This document shows positions 33,827 to 46,200 of a stretch of DNA of 64,000 bases, piece after piece. The first letter of the stretch is position 1. Every line of letters starts with the position of its first letter. The DNA lies in the NCBI GenBank assembly GCA_036186865.1, contig AP025041.1, positions 35,783,538-35,847,537 on the forward strand, given 5' to 3'. Under the pieces are notes generated by a model that was not told the DNA's origin, searched no databases, and worked only from the letters and a program-made list of their open reading frames with translations. This DNA is from Eustoma russellianum (taxonomy: Eukaryota; Streptophyta; Magnoliopsida; Gentianales; Gentianaceae). Both the position numbers and the translations under genes were made by a program.

Positions 33827-35756
33827 TATAGCGTCCCGTCCCAAACCCTAGGGTCAGAACCGGTACGTCCGCCGTATTCTGCTAAGGGATATACAAAGCG
33901 TTTGTACGAATCCTGCACTTATCAAAACGACATAGTATTCGATTGCGGAAGCGAAATAAATCAATTCGAAATCTTAAATCGAAAGTAAAATCCCCAAAAT
34001 CATATATAGTCAAAATCAAGTCACATTCCCTTAAATGTCATCGTAAAGTAACCAAATAAGAAATCCCTAAGCTATGTCCTCAAATGAAATAATATTAAAA
34101 TAAACTTCTCCCTTTCTCGATCCTCCGTCATCCATCATCCTCTAAGAATCCCAAAGTGCCCACTCAGTGTCTTCTCCAATCCATATGTAATCATACCCTG
34201 AATCGTCTGCAATAAAACAAAACGAACGGTGTGAGCGACAAAAACGTCACTCAGTAGGTACCCTTCCTGCATCGGCCCTGTGAGATCATACATGCTAGGA
34301 CAGTAGTGAAATACATATAAGTATGGTAATACAAAAATAGACTGTCCACGTTTTCACAAATACATATAACGGTTATAACTTCTTAAAACAATCAAAACAC
34401 ATAATCATGCGAAATGAGCGTCAAATGCAATGTCACATATATGATGCATGATAAGCCTACATTCTTGAAAACATACATACTATCGTGCAATGCATGACCT
34501 CGGGACCTAACAGAACGGAACGGAACGAAATGGAACAGATATGCGACTTAGGTCTCGCATGTCTTAACATAACATAACAGATATGCGACTTAGGTCTCGC
34601 ATGTCTTAACATGACATAACAGATATGCCACTTAGGTCTCGCATATCCTACCAGAACAGAACAGAACAGATATACGACTTAGGTCTCGCATACCTTAACA
34701 GAACATATACGCGACTTAAGTCTCGCATATCTTAACAGAACAGAACAGATATGCGACTTAAGTCTCGCATACCTTAACAGAACAAAACAGATATGCGACT
34801 TAGGTCTCGCATACCCTAACGGAACAGAACAGATATGCGACTTAGGTCTCGCATACTCTAATGCAATGTCGTGATGCATGAATGCACAGAAATCACATAC
34901 AGAATCCTTCATTTACTTTTCCTTTTCATTTTCTTTTCCTTTCTTCTTTTTCCTTATTCTTTTTCCATTTTCCCTGGCGCCTCCTTTCTGCGTCCTCAGC
35001 ATAGTTTGTTTCCCCCTAATTTTCCAAACTTTCGTCCCTTCCTTTTCAATTCCCCCGCCAACGGCCCCCCCCCCTCAACCGACAGCCCCCCACTCCCTCA
35101 CCCCAGCTGCACCCCCACCCTATATCCGGACCCCCTCAGCCCCCCCTGACCAGCCTCCCCTCTCAGCCCCACCCCATCAATCCGGCAGCACGTGGCCATA
35201 GCCCACCACCACCGGCCACGCGCCGCCGCCACCAACACTTTTCTTCCGATTCCGGTATTTATATATACATCAAAAATACAATCTTTCCAATTTATTCATA
35301 CGAAAATAGCATCTTTCATATATGTACATATACGATCATACATACGGATATACAACTCATCAAATACATATATAATCAAATGCCAATCATCTATACAATC
35401 ACAAATACTAATGCACGATCTCATTTTCATAAAGAAATTAAAGATTATCGTTTTTACATTCAACGGATGTTAAGGAGGCACCTACCTGATGATTAATACA
35501 CGGTTGAAGGGTTGATCGGGTTGGTGGTGCTCCTCCCAAAACTGGCGACCTTGAGGCTTCTTAAAGGAGAGATCGTTGTTTTTTCTCTCTCTGAAAGGAG
35601 TGGACGTTTGGTAGAATGGGGAGGGAGTGGAGTTCACGTGGTTAAATAGAAATTTGATTAGGATTTAGGGAAAATTTCATAATCAAATTAGGTTTAATAA
35701 TTAATTAGCCCAAATACCCTTTTTTTAACCTTATTTAAAAAAAATGGGATATAACA
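33827..35756 (-). repeat. 5' LTR of element G
   Basis: The LTR is 1930 bp and, on the plus strand, runs from TATAGCGTCCCG (a G-to-A change at the terminal TG) to GGATATAACA. It is highly similar to 28416-30324, including eight hairpin repeat copies at 34540-34855. Confidence 0.9.
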
Positions 35757-36709
35757 ACTAGCTCATTACTTTGTGTACCTATTGTGAAAAGCCTAGTTTC
35801 AACAGCAAATCTGACAAAAAAACTACAAGTCAATTCATTTTAATTTATGACTAGGAAAGAGTTATTGGTGTAAATACAACCCGACTTGTATTTTCTCCCA
35901 CCTCTTGTACTCTAGGATGGACAATGAGATGAGCTTCTCTAGAAGATGCAGCAGGTTTCTTTATCAATATTCCTGTCTGTTGTTTAGTTGCAATCGCCAC
36001 CATCTCGGCTCTATATATTTTGAAGGTCGATATTTTTTCCTTTTCCTTTGGCTTTCTTTACTTTTTCCACCATTTTGGCTATGGTTATAAGCATGATTCC
36101 TCTACAAGAAAAGATATCCGAGATCATTAAAGACAAAAGAATGAATTATAAAGATCACAACAAGTACGGCAAGATCATATACACACCACAAATGTTTTCC
36201 ATGTTATTATCATGTAGCTCTAATTAATAGTTAGGTCCCGTAACTATATGATCAGGTTGACTCTTATTTTCTTTGGAGGCCTTCCAAATTGTATCGCTCA
36301 TCAAACTGACTTTTTTTACATGGAGGAATTGTCTTTCCGTCCTTTGATAAGGTCAGCAGTTGGCTACTAATCGAAATTCTTTGTTATACCGTCTCTTAAT
36401 GAAGTAAAACCAACTATCCGTGATCTTGCAGATGAAGAAACTTCTAAAGTTTTACAGTTCAAGAACACTCTTATTGCATCGGAGAAAGATCAAATAACAA
36501 AAAATTGTCACAAGGCCATTAGATACTTGGTGAGGCCACCTATGTTTTTGAAATCCCAGAATTAGTTCATCCAGAATTGACTGGAAGAGGAAGACCTATT
36601 TCAAAGTATTCCTCGTAAATGGATTGATAACAATCAGGAGGACCCTATGCAGTATGACCTTTCAGAGATCGGATCACATTATATATGTTTTAGTTAATGC
36701 AGCATGTTT
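35757..36709 (-). other. Segment of gypsy F between nested elements G and C
   Basis: This is host sequence between two insertions. The minus strand shows short coding-like runs (KMVEKVKKAKGKGKN near 36070; FVRFAVETRLFTIGTQ near 35790). The plus strand has another at about 36420-36540. I take it as part of the decayed antisense ORF of F, with low certainty. No complete gene is visible. Confidence 0.3.
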
Positions 36710-39286
36710 TGTTGGACCGTAACACTTACAATAACATAACTAGAAGGGGGTGAATAGTGGTTAGCGAAAATTACACTACGACCATTTAATTAAAATCCCT
36801 TCTGAAAACGGAATCTGAGACCTCCTCAGATTCAGTATCTATTTTTGAAATATTCAAAAGTCAGTGTACACAAATCTAACAAGTTATGAAGCTTTCCAAG
36901 AATCAACATCAATGCCTTGACTAGATTCTATACAAAAATGAGCAAAAAATAAGATCGTTTGACTCTTCAAACAAATAAAAAGATTTAGATGGTAAATCTG
37001 GACAAAATTGGACTGAATAGTGGTGAATTTTGAAAACGTGTTTCTCTTGAATTACTCAACGCAAAAAGTTGATCTTTATATCGAAATGCTCCTTAGGATG
37101 TCTAGTTTAATTTTCAAAAGGTTCTGATCTGAATCTATGCTTGATAAAGTCAGAATGAAAGTTTCCTTGAAACTGGCTAGATTGCAGCTAGAATGGAGAA
37201 GTTATCTTTCAAAGACTGAAAGACTAGCTTTCTTTTGCTCAAATCAAGTGACTCTTGTTGCAAATGAAAGTTAACAGTCTGAAGTATAGCTCCACCAAAA
37301 ATCACGAATTTCGAAAGTGTTTTAATATTTTTTCAAGACGTGAGAAATTTGGTGAAAGCTGCAGTGAAAACAGACAGAAATTAAAAAAGAAGTAAAAAGA
37401 CAAGAACACCGAAGATTTATCCTGGTTCGGTCAATGTGACCTACTCCAGTCCCAAGGAACACATTTCCTTGGATTTCACTATGGAATAAACACAAATACA
37501 ACAAGAACCAAGCTTGATCCTTGGGTTAAACACCAACCCTATTCAAGACTTGGATGAACACCTCTATGCAACTTTATGTTGCAACAACTCTATCACCTAT
37601 TGATGTAGCCTTATAAATTTCACTAATCAATCTTACAAATGAGGCACAAGAGGCGTGTATAATGTAGCTAAACAACAACAAGAAATGAAACACCTTAGCT
37701 ACACAAAGAATGAATCAAGAAGAAGAGAAGAGAATAGCAAGAATGATCTTCAACTTTTGCTTTCAAGTGTGTGTTCTCTTCTTCACCTTTGTCTCCTATT
37801 TATAGGGTGAAATAGACCTTGAAGATAAGACCTTCAATGTGTCAAAGCCTTCATCATCAATTTTTAGTTGTCTTCACATCATTGGTTGGCCACACAATTA
37901 TCTTGTACACTTGACAATATGGAGAAGCATGATTGGTCCACCTTGGCATCCTTATCTTGGCCGATTTTTGTCATCAAAAACGACATAGAAATAGTTTGCA
38001 AAATGAAGGTAATATGAAAAGGAATATACCACAAGAATCTCTCAACTCCTTAGCATGAGAATAGGGCATGTTAGGGATGACCATTTTTGATAAAAATCAG
38101 CCTCCAACCACCTTGACTAGCTGTTGCCACCCTTTTAAAATTTCCAAGTTGGTAATTTTTGCCAACTAGCTTGTATTTGATTGGTCCACTTGTACACATG
38201 CCATAAAATGAATGAAACACCACCTCCAACTGTAAATTCACGTTTTTGAGACTGTATATATGTGTACAAACTCAGAAATGTTTGAAGAGAAAATAATAAA
38301 CAAGAGTTGACAAGATTATGTCAACATATGACATCGAAATTTTCACATTTTCTCCTTGTATGTTGTGGTGAATTTTGTATTAAGAATAACTTCAAATTCT
38401 CTGAAAAATAATGATTAAGAACCTCCAATAATATATCAATAAAAGTCTTCAAGAAGAAGACAAAGTGTGACGGGAAAACTGTCACATACACTGCCAATGT
38501 CGATAATATCATCAAATAAAGAAATAGAATAGAAACCACCAAATACTCTTCAAGAATACCACGAATAAGCTCCATAATAAAGATAATAAGATACTCGAGA
38601 GATTCCTTGAGTAAAATGACGAAACTGCCCTTGGAGGGTAAAATGACCAAAATGCCCTTTGTGAGAGAAAACTCTGAAAATGCCCTGATGGTCATAAACA
38701 AATATAATAACACCTTTTTGATGATGAATAAGAAATAATGAAGTCCTTGTATGACTTTATCCGTGTCATATACCTACAAGAACTCAAAATACCACTTTTG
38801 TCTTTTTTGGTAAGTGGTAGAAACTTCCAAGGGACATTAGTGACAAGACACTTATAATCATCAAAAAAAGTAATAAAACCAAAATATATATATATGAAAC
38901 ATATGTAAATGGAAAGAATCATTTTATCACTTTTTAGAAAAATTTCTCCAAAAACCCTAAATATTGATCGATCTATGTCTCAATTTTAGAGACTGATAAA
39001 TACATAGATCGATGTACCTCTAGTTGAGAGATAGATGTCTCATAGTAAAGTTTTTTTTGATTCTGTGTGACATCGATCGATCAATGTAGAGATATATGTA
39101 CATCGATCTCTGACTGAGAGATCTATGTAGAGATCTGTGTATAACAATCTCTGGCTGAGAGATCTACATAGAAATCGATGTCACTTTTTCATTTGTTTCA
39201 ACTTTGATTCAACTTTGTGACATTTTTATGTATTCAACACTTAAAATCATGACTTTGAAAATTACCTAAACATATTTCTCAACATT
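36710..39286 (-). repeat. 3' LTR of element C
   Basis: On the plus strand it starts TGTTGGACCGTAACAC and ends ATATTTCTCAACA, 2577 bp, an inverted relative of the N1 LTR. A TATAAATA box is on the minus strand at 37804-37797. ATCGATC palindromes and GAGAGATCTATGTAGA repeats occur at about 38960-39180. The adjoining minus-strand purine tract is at 39287-39300. Confidence 0.85.
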
Positions 39287-39299
39287 CTCTCCCTTTTGG

Positions 39300-39892
39300 A
39301 TGATTTTCAAAATAACTCTACATGATTTTAATGTCATAACTAAAAATCGTTTTCACCGCATTGTAATGAGATACTTTAGGACAAGATTGAAAACTAGCAC
39401 ACATACGCACACTAAACATTATCTCAGGTCTTGATGCAGAAACCTAGCACACATACACACACTAAACATTATATTAGGTCTTGATGCAGTTAAGTATAAC
39501 AATGACACGATCATAGACCTATATAGTGTGTCATCAAAAGGCTTACCATTTTCATCTGTATCTAATTTGGTACTAACACTCGTAAGGGTAAGTGTTGGTT
39601 TCAACTCTTCAAATCCAAACTTCTTCATCATATCATTGATATACTTAAGTTGACTAATGTGGATTCCTTGAGGGGTTTGTTTGATTTGTAACCCTAAGAA
39701 GTAGTTCAATTCACCTATCATTGACATCTCAAATTCAGACTTCATACACTCTTTGAAGTCCTTTACTAGGGTAGGGTTGGTTGAACCAAAGATGATGTCG
39801 TCTACATAGATTTGAACCATTAATAAGTCGTTATCTTTTCTTCTTAGGAAAAATGTGTTATATATGGTTCCCCTTTGATAATTATTTGCAAT
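39300..39892 (-). pseudogene. RT C-terminal part of element C; RNase H deleted
   Basis: The minus strand encodes YVDDIIFGST (catalytic residues intact), SEFEMSMIGELNYFLGLQIKQTPQG and GFEELKPT up to the CMCARF motif near 39435. A 50-bp tandem duplication (starts 39394 and 39444) follows. The sequence then jumps directly to the spacer before the purine tract near 39330. Compared with N1, about 730 bp carrying RNase H and the Pol end are missing, so this copy could not complete reverse transcription by itself. Confidence 0.8.
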
Positions 39893-39907
39893 AAGAAAGT
39901 TTGCAAA
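39893..39907. repeat. Target duplication of RTE copy 1, left
   Basis: AAGAAAGTTTGCAAA here recurs at 40872-40886. Counting one copy restores the RT codons DRFANF of element C. Confidence 0.85.
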
Positions 39908-40485
39908 AAGCAGTAAGTAAGTTTAAGTACATAGAATCATTTGTGCAGCAGAATGGGGACATAGATAGTGATGTAGCACATCAATTTCAAGCAGGCTGGA
40001 GTAGATGGAGGGCGGCCTCAGGGGTGCTATGTGACAAGAATTTTTCAACTAAATTAAAAGGAAAATTTTATAGGGTGGCAGTACGACCGGCGATTCTATA
40101 TGGGACAGACAGCTTGGCCATCAAAAGGTCACAATTGCAGAAGATGGAAGTGGTAGAGATAAGGATGTTGAGGTGGATGTGTTGGCATACAAGTGTAGAC
40201 AGGATCAGAAACGAGGTGTTTCGAGAAAGGTTAGGGTGGCTAGTATAGCAAATAAAATTAAGGGAGGGAAGAATGAGATGGTTTAGGCATGTCAAGCAAA
40301 GACACACAACAGAGTCGGTCAGAGCAATTGAAAGCCTCATTGTAGGGGGGAAAAGGAGTAAAAGCAGGCCCAAACTGACTTGGGATGAGCAGATGAGGCA
40401 CGATCTAATAGATTTGCATCTCTCTGACGACATGGTCCAGGATAGGAGTTCATGGAGACATAAGATTAAGGTTAACGAGGTATAG
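39908..40485 (+). pseudogene. RTE reverse transcriptase C-terminal fragment
   Basis: One frame runs to 40485 with a single in-frame TAG at 40246-40248. It carries SGVLCDKNFSTKLKGKFYR, AVRPAILYGTDS, EIRMLRWMCWHT, then MRWFRHV and RPKLTWDEQMRHDL. These are the conserved RTE thumb and C-terminal motifs of plant elements. The catalytic core is absent because of 5' truncation, so no activity is expected. The same family is present at 60897-61476. Confidence 0.85.
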
Positions 40486-40871
40486 CTCATATATAGGGAC
40501 ACCTTAGAGTATATTTAGGGACATAGATAGGCGTAGACACTATCTACGCTTTAGGTTGACTGTGCACTTGTTTGCTTATGTTTTACTGTTGTTTTGCATT
40601 ACATGTACATATACACGTTATGTGTATTTTAATATCGAAAGCCTCTTCTTTGTATTTCCTTAATTCCCTCACTAACACACTAGCACATCATATCTCTATT
40701 ATTATGCCTTTTATGCAGGTACATATAGAGCCGGGAGTCTCACTGGAAGCAGATTTCTATCCCTTGGGACAGAGGTATTGTCTGCCTACCACTTATCCTC
40801 CCCAGACCCTAACGATAGCTTTTGTTATCGTTGGGATATACTGGGTACAGATGATGATGATGATGATGAAG
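39908..40871 (+). mobile_element. RTE-type non-LTR retrotransposon, 5'-truncated, copy 1
   Basis: A 0.96-kb insertion in element C. It encodes the C-terminal part of an RTE-clade reverse transcriptase (see 39908-40485), then a 3' untranslated region ending CCCTAACGATAGC...GGGATATACTGGGT and a short (GAT)n tail. Target duplications of 13-15 bp flank it. Only the 3' end is present, as usual for target-primed insertion. Confidence 0.9.
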
Positions 40872-40886
40872 AAGAAAGTTTGCAAA

Positions 40887-41345
40887 TCTATCGTACCAAG
40901 CTCTTGGAGCTTGTTTCAAACCATATAAAGCTTTCTTAAGCTTGTATACATGGTTAAGGTTCTTTGGATCTTCGAATCTAGGAGGTTGTTTGACAAATAC
41001 CTCTTCTTGGATGTATTCATTCAAGAATGCACTCTTGACATCCATTTGGAAGAGTTTTATGTTACTTAAGCTTGTAATAGAAAGTAATAATCTAATTGCT
41101 TCTAGTCGTGCAACGGGTGCAAAAGTTTCTTCATAATATATTCCTTCTTGTGATTATAATCTTGTTGTAGAACTACCCTAGCCTTATTTCTTATGATATT
41201 TTCTTGTTCATCCATCTTATTCTTAAATACCCATTTCGTACCTATTATGGATTTATTTTCGGGTTTTGATACTAAATCCCACACGTTATTTCGGTTAAAT
41301 TGGTTTAACTCTTCATGCATGGAATCTATCCATGATATATCACCG
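40887..41345 (-). pseudogene. RT N-terminal part of element C
   Basis: The minus strand encodes GDISWIDSMHEELNQF, TKWVFKNKMDE, then after a break MDVKSAFLNEYIQEEVF, LYGLKQAPRAWYDRFANF. This is the standard copia RT N-terminus. It is cut on one side by RTE copy 1 (at FANF) and on the other by the LINE-bearing insertion (at GDIS). Frameshifts near 41100 separate its two halves. Confidence 0.85.
41337..41345. repeat. 9-bp target duplication TATATCACC, left
   Basis: It is identical to 48134-48142 and flanks the 6.8-kb insertion. One copy restores the GDIS codons of the RT gene of element C. Confidence 0.9.
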
Positions 41346-41607
41346 AGAAAATTACACTTTGACACCCTGTGGTTTGGCTTAATTCTGAAAACCTTCCCTC
41401 TCGTTTGGAATTATACATTTACCTTCCCTAGAGTTTGGGTTAAAAAGTCATCGGCCAATTTTAGACAAAATCACAGGGGGTAAACATGCAGGAAACTAGC
41501 CGGTGCCTTTTTAACTTATATCATAGGGGAGGTAAATGTATAATTCCAAACGAGAGGGAGGTTTTCTAAATTAAGCCAAACCACAGGGGGTCTAAGTGTA
41601 ATTTTTC
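41346..41607 (+). repeat. Left terminal unit, self-palindromic MITE-like
   Basis: CCCTGTGGTTTGGCTTAATT near its start pairs with AATTAAGCCAAACCACAGGG near its end, with further complementary blocks between. It resembles abundant plant foldback sequences that begin GGGAAATTACACTTAGACCC. Confidence 0.8.
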
Positions 41608-41664
41608 TTTTGCGCTTGCCTAACGAAAATTAAAGATAATAACGATATTCTATGCATGAATGCT

Positions 41665-41668
<4 letters not shown>

Positions 41669-41725
<57 letters not shown>
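41669..41725. repeat. (TA)n microsatellite before the LINE
   Basis: An uninterrupted AT run immediately upstream of the LINE 5' end. A comparable run is at about 47763-47812. Confidence 0.9.
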
Positions 41726-41727
<2 letters not shown>

Positions 41728-41746
41728 AAACTGATAAAATTCTGAA

Positions 41747-43209
41747 ATGGCGTCATCTTCCCCAGGCTCTCTCCCTACCGGTGGCGCTCAACGATCTTTT
41801 GCCGCAGTTGTAGTTCAGTCCACTTCCGATCAAACACACATCTCGCCTAAGATAATTTCTAAACACAAAGGTCATCCCTTGATCGCCTTCTCTGATGAGG
41901 AAATAGATTCTTTGGTCGCCCCTTACCGGTTTTCTCTAGTTGGCACGTTTTGGTTTGGTCGGCCACCGTTAAAGGTCATCCGCGAAGTATTCGATCGTAT
42001 TGGGTTCAAATCTGACGTCAAGATTACACTTTTAGATCAGTCTCATGTGTTGCTGAATTTTCTCCATGAACCAGACTACATACGTTGCTTTTATTGTTGA
42101 TCATGGACGATCGCCGGCTGTACAATGCGAGTAACCAAATGGACAATTGATTTTGATCCTTCTGCAGATGCTCCGATCGTTCCCATTTGGGTGGCTTTTC
42201 CAGGTTTTCTGCTGCACTTTCATCCAAAGTCAGCACTTTTTGAAATTTCTAGGGTTGTCGGTCACCCCATTAAACTTGACGTAGCAACCACTGATGGCCT
42301 CCGTCCTTCTGTAGCATGCGTTTGTGTTGAAGCAGGTGTATCCAAAGATCTTCATAAGAAACTATTCTTACAAGGGAAACAAAAAATACAGCAGCAGATA
42401 GTTTACGAAGATTTACCATCATTCTGTGTTGACTGCCAGCGGCTAGGTCACGTAACCTCTGCATGTGGAGAGGCTCCTGTAGAAAAAATATCCAAACCCC
42501 AGAAGAATGCCACCAGATGGACTCCAAAGAAGAAGCAGCAAGCTTCGACCTTTGACAAGGTAATAAGATATTACTCCAGAAAATATCATCTTCCTCTGAT
42601 GCATTGGATAACGGCACCAATATTTATGTGGAGCCCATTACAGATGCTAAGCCTCAATCTGCTCCTGCACAAGTTGTTACTGATACAGTGCAGGAAATAC
42701 TCCATCCTTCCTCCACTCATGATAATCACAATGAAGACAGGGACACTTTTTTGCAATCGCTACAACAACGTCATGTTGTCTCCACCACAGATGATCAAGA
42801 TTCATTACTGCATCAATCGCTGCAAGGTATACCAGATGATCAAGAGATCCATTCCCACACCCGTGTAGATGACCTGGATTATTGTCAAGTCTCAGATTCC
42901 GATACCGACCACATTGACAACACAAATCCCCAAGTAGATATAGTCTCACGTTCTCAATTTCAGCAGCACATGATTGAGTCTGCTGATAATTTTACCAAAT
43001 GCCTATCCTCTCGGCCTTCGAGTGTTAATGACGAAGATATCCTGCATGAATGCTTAGCTAGCACAGCTCCAGATACTGATGGCCTTATCCCTGCTGCTTC
43101 TAGACGTAGACGACGCCGTAGACATGAATTGCCACCGAGACCACCATCACCTGTAGTAACTCAAAGTGCCACACGTTTGTGTTCAACACCACCCCCAGCC
43201 TCATTATGA
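41747..43209 (+). pseudogene. LINE ORF1, nucleic-acid-binding protein
   Basis: The frame opens at ATG 41747 (MASSSPGSLPTGG). DUF4283-like sequence follows (VGTFWFGRPPLKVIREVFDRIGF), then, after an in-frame stop at 42098-42100, SWTIAGCTMRVTKWTIDFDP. The knuckle is FCVDCQRLGHVTSAC, with CX2CX4HX4C spacing, near 42425-42470. A frameshift near 42560 leads to an acidic tail ending with an Arg-rich cluster (RRRRRRRH) and a stop at 43207-43209. The stop overlaps the ORF2 start as ATGA. ORF1 proteins coat LINE RNA. Only one stop and one shift break it, so decay is moderate. Confidence 0.85.
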
Positions 43210-46200
43210 ATGCTATAACATGGAATGTTGGTGGCATTCGCACCTCACTAGATCGTTTGATTTCTTTGCTACGTCACACAAAACTGGACGTCTTGGTAAT
43301 TATTGAACCTAAACAGTGTTCCACTAAGCTTGCTTCTTCTCGTCTAAAGCTAGGCTTTTCAAATGCTATAAAAACCTGCCAAGGAAATATTTGGTTTTTC
43401 TGGAACTCAAACTTGTAGCTGGTTGATGTGAGCCCATGGTGTTCAAACAACTCTTTTCTCTTTTATCCATCAACAAACGCAACAACCTTTTGCGTGGTCA
43501 GTCATATATGGAAGGCATACTATCAATGAAAGGAGGTCTCTTTGGACTAATCTTGTTGACATTTCGCGTAACATCTCAGTGCCATGGATAATAGGTGGTG
43601 ACTTTAATACTTTTCTGACACTAGATGAGCACAAAGGCAGAACTACACCGCCTCTTCATATCTTGAATGATTTTAAGGAGTGTGTTGATAGTTGTGGATT
43701 GCAGGATCTTCCGTTTAAAGGATCGAAATTCACTTGGGCACATGGAACTGGACATGGTAGAATTATGCGATGGCTAGATAGATATCTATGCACAGTATCT
43801 TTCTCCAATTTTTTTCAGACATTGTGGTTCATCACCTATCGAGGGAAACTTCTGATCATGCACCTTTATTACTAAATTGCTCGTTGTCTCGAGCCAGACC
43901 TCGCATACCTTTTAGATATATTAACCCATGGTCTACACATCCAGACTTCCTGTCATTCGTAAAAGAAAAGTGGCAACAATACCGTATGACTGGTGGCATG
44001 CGAGGACTCTATCTCAAGCTTACTCGTCTGAAGAAAGACTTACGAAGTTGGAACCGTGAAATATTTGGAAATATCTTTAGTAACGTGGACATGGCTGAAA
44101 CACATTACAAACGATTGGAGTCTCAATTTGATGAGGTTCCTACGCCTTCAAACAGAATAGCACTTAACTTAGCTCAAGCACAGCTCTTACAAGCAACAAA
44201 AGCACAAACGTCATACTGGGCACAGAAATCACAAACACGTTGGACAGCTGAGGGAGAATCTAACACCGGCTATTTGCATGCAATTGTTAAAGACAGGCAT
44301 CGACATCAACAGATCCGTGACTTACAAGGCCCATCCGGAGAAACGCTACAGGACAACCAGGCGTTAGGAGCTGCAGCTATTTCGTTTTATCAGCATCTCT
44401 TTGACCAAGAGGCAGTTAATGGAGTTGATATCTTTCTACAGCATATACCACAAATACTCACCCTGGAAGACAATCACATGCTCATGGCCATACCAGATCT
44501 CAACGAAATAAGATCTGCTGTTTGGCATCTCAGTCCAAGAAGCTCTGCCGGCCCAGATGGGTTCAACGGCCAGTTTTTCAGAACTTGTTGGGATGTTTTA
44601 CAGTTAGACGTCACTCTCGCCGTTCAAGAATTCTTTCTGGGTGTCCCTCCCCCCAGGTAATGATCTCATCGCTAATTACATTAATCCCGAAAAAGTCTCG
44701 GCCATTAACATATGCAGATTTCCGTCCCATTTGACTATCGAACTTTCTTAGCAAGTTAACTACTAGAATCATTGCGCCATGTATGAATCAGTTGCTGGTG
44801 AAACTTATTTCTGCGGAACAAATTGGCTTCCTAAAGGGCCATGATATTAGTGAACATGTGTTGATGGCCAATGAAATGGTACATCAATTGGACAGAAGAA
44901 TGCATGGAGGCAATGTCATGATCAAGCTAGACATGGCAAAAGCCTTTGATCGGGTTAGTTAGACTTATCTGGAGGCAATACTTCTAAAGTTTGGATTTAA
45001 TCCTCGGTTCATCCGTATAATATTGAACAATATGAGTCTATCGAAGCTTTCAATATCAATCAACAGATCATCATATGGATTTTTCTCTCCTACGCGTGGA
45101 GTTAAGCAAGGAGACCCATTGTCCCCTCTACTTTTTATCCTTTGTTCGGAGGGCTTCAGTCGTGGGATAAAACGCTTATTTACAGATGGATCACTGAGAG
45201 GCTTTGCGTTGGGTCGGGTTCCACCAGTTTCGCATTTGGCATATGCGGATGATCTGCTTATCTTCTTAAATGCATCATCACATAACTTGCGCACATTTCA
45301 ATCTTTCCTCCAAGAATATCAACAGGCGTCTGGGCAGCTTGTCAACTATGCCAAAGGCCAGTTCGTTGCCAGCTATTATATCCCGTCAGCCATCCACATT
45401 ACCGATAAAATATCTTGGTTTATATCTATATCTTGGTATCAATAGAGCATCGTACTGTACTACATTATTGCAGCACTTTGACGCTGCACTCACAGGATGG
45501 GCTAGTCGTCTACTATCTCCAGGCAGTCGCCTAGCTTTATTAAAATCGGTGTTAACCTCAATGCCTCTGCACATCTTGGCCGCATCCCGTCTGCCCAAAA
45601 GTGTTATTCACGTGCTCAACCGGAAAATAGGATCATTTTTGTGGGGTAACAGACATCACTGGGTAACATTCGAAGAAATATGTTACCCAAAACAGGAGGG
45701 CGGATTAGGAGTGCGCAATCTGTTTCACGTACAGCGCGCCTACGATTGTAAGCTATGGTGGTCATATCATAACAAAACCACATTATGGTCGTCATACATG
45801 CATCACCGTTATGGACACCGTGAGGATTTCATACCACTTTTATATGACTCTCCAGGATGGAAGAGAATTTGCTCTATACATCCTCTTTGCCTTCAATTAA
45901 CATCAGGACACCCAAACCCTTTGTGGCTCTCTAGTCCGTCTGGTAGTTTTTCCATTCGTCAAGCCTATGAGGACGTTCGGCCAACTAGAGCACACTTACA
46001 TTCGCATAAATTTATATGGTGGCATGGGATATCAAAAACTATCAGCATTTTTGTTTGGAGATTGCTACACTCAGCACTGCCTATTGAAGATAATCTGCAA
46101 CAAATTTATTCCATCAGACCTACAATCTGCCCCTTTTGCCATAATGCTTCTGCCAACCTGCAACATCTATTCCTGCTATGTTCTTATGTCAAGACTGCAT

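Larger units (their letters stand above)
28416..35756 (-). mobile_element. Element G, pol-less gypsy derivative
   Basis: Two near-identical LTRs (28416-30324 and 33827-35756) bound a 3.5-kb interior. On the minus strand the order is 5' LTR, primer site, a gag start only, a long repeat-rich non-coding interior, a purine tract and the 3' LTR. Loss of pol with well-kept LTR signals fits a large retrotransposon derivative or TR-GAG mobilised in trans. LTR ends resemble those of solo LTR S, which suggests a Tekay-like parent. The flanking 5-mers (GATAA left, ACTAG right) do not match, so a target duplication is not visible. Confidence 0.85.

Noticed and set aside
42604..43209. Acidic, Arg-ended frame as an independent host gene
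   Set aside because: It continues the LINE ORF1 after a frameshift and ends in the ORF1/ORF2 overlap.
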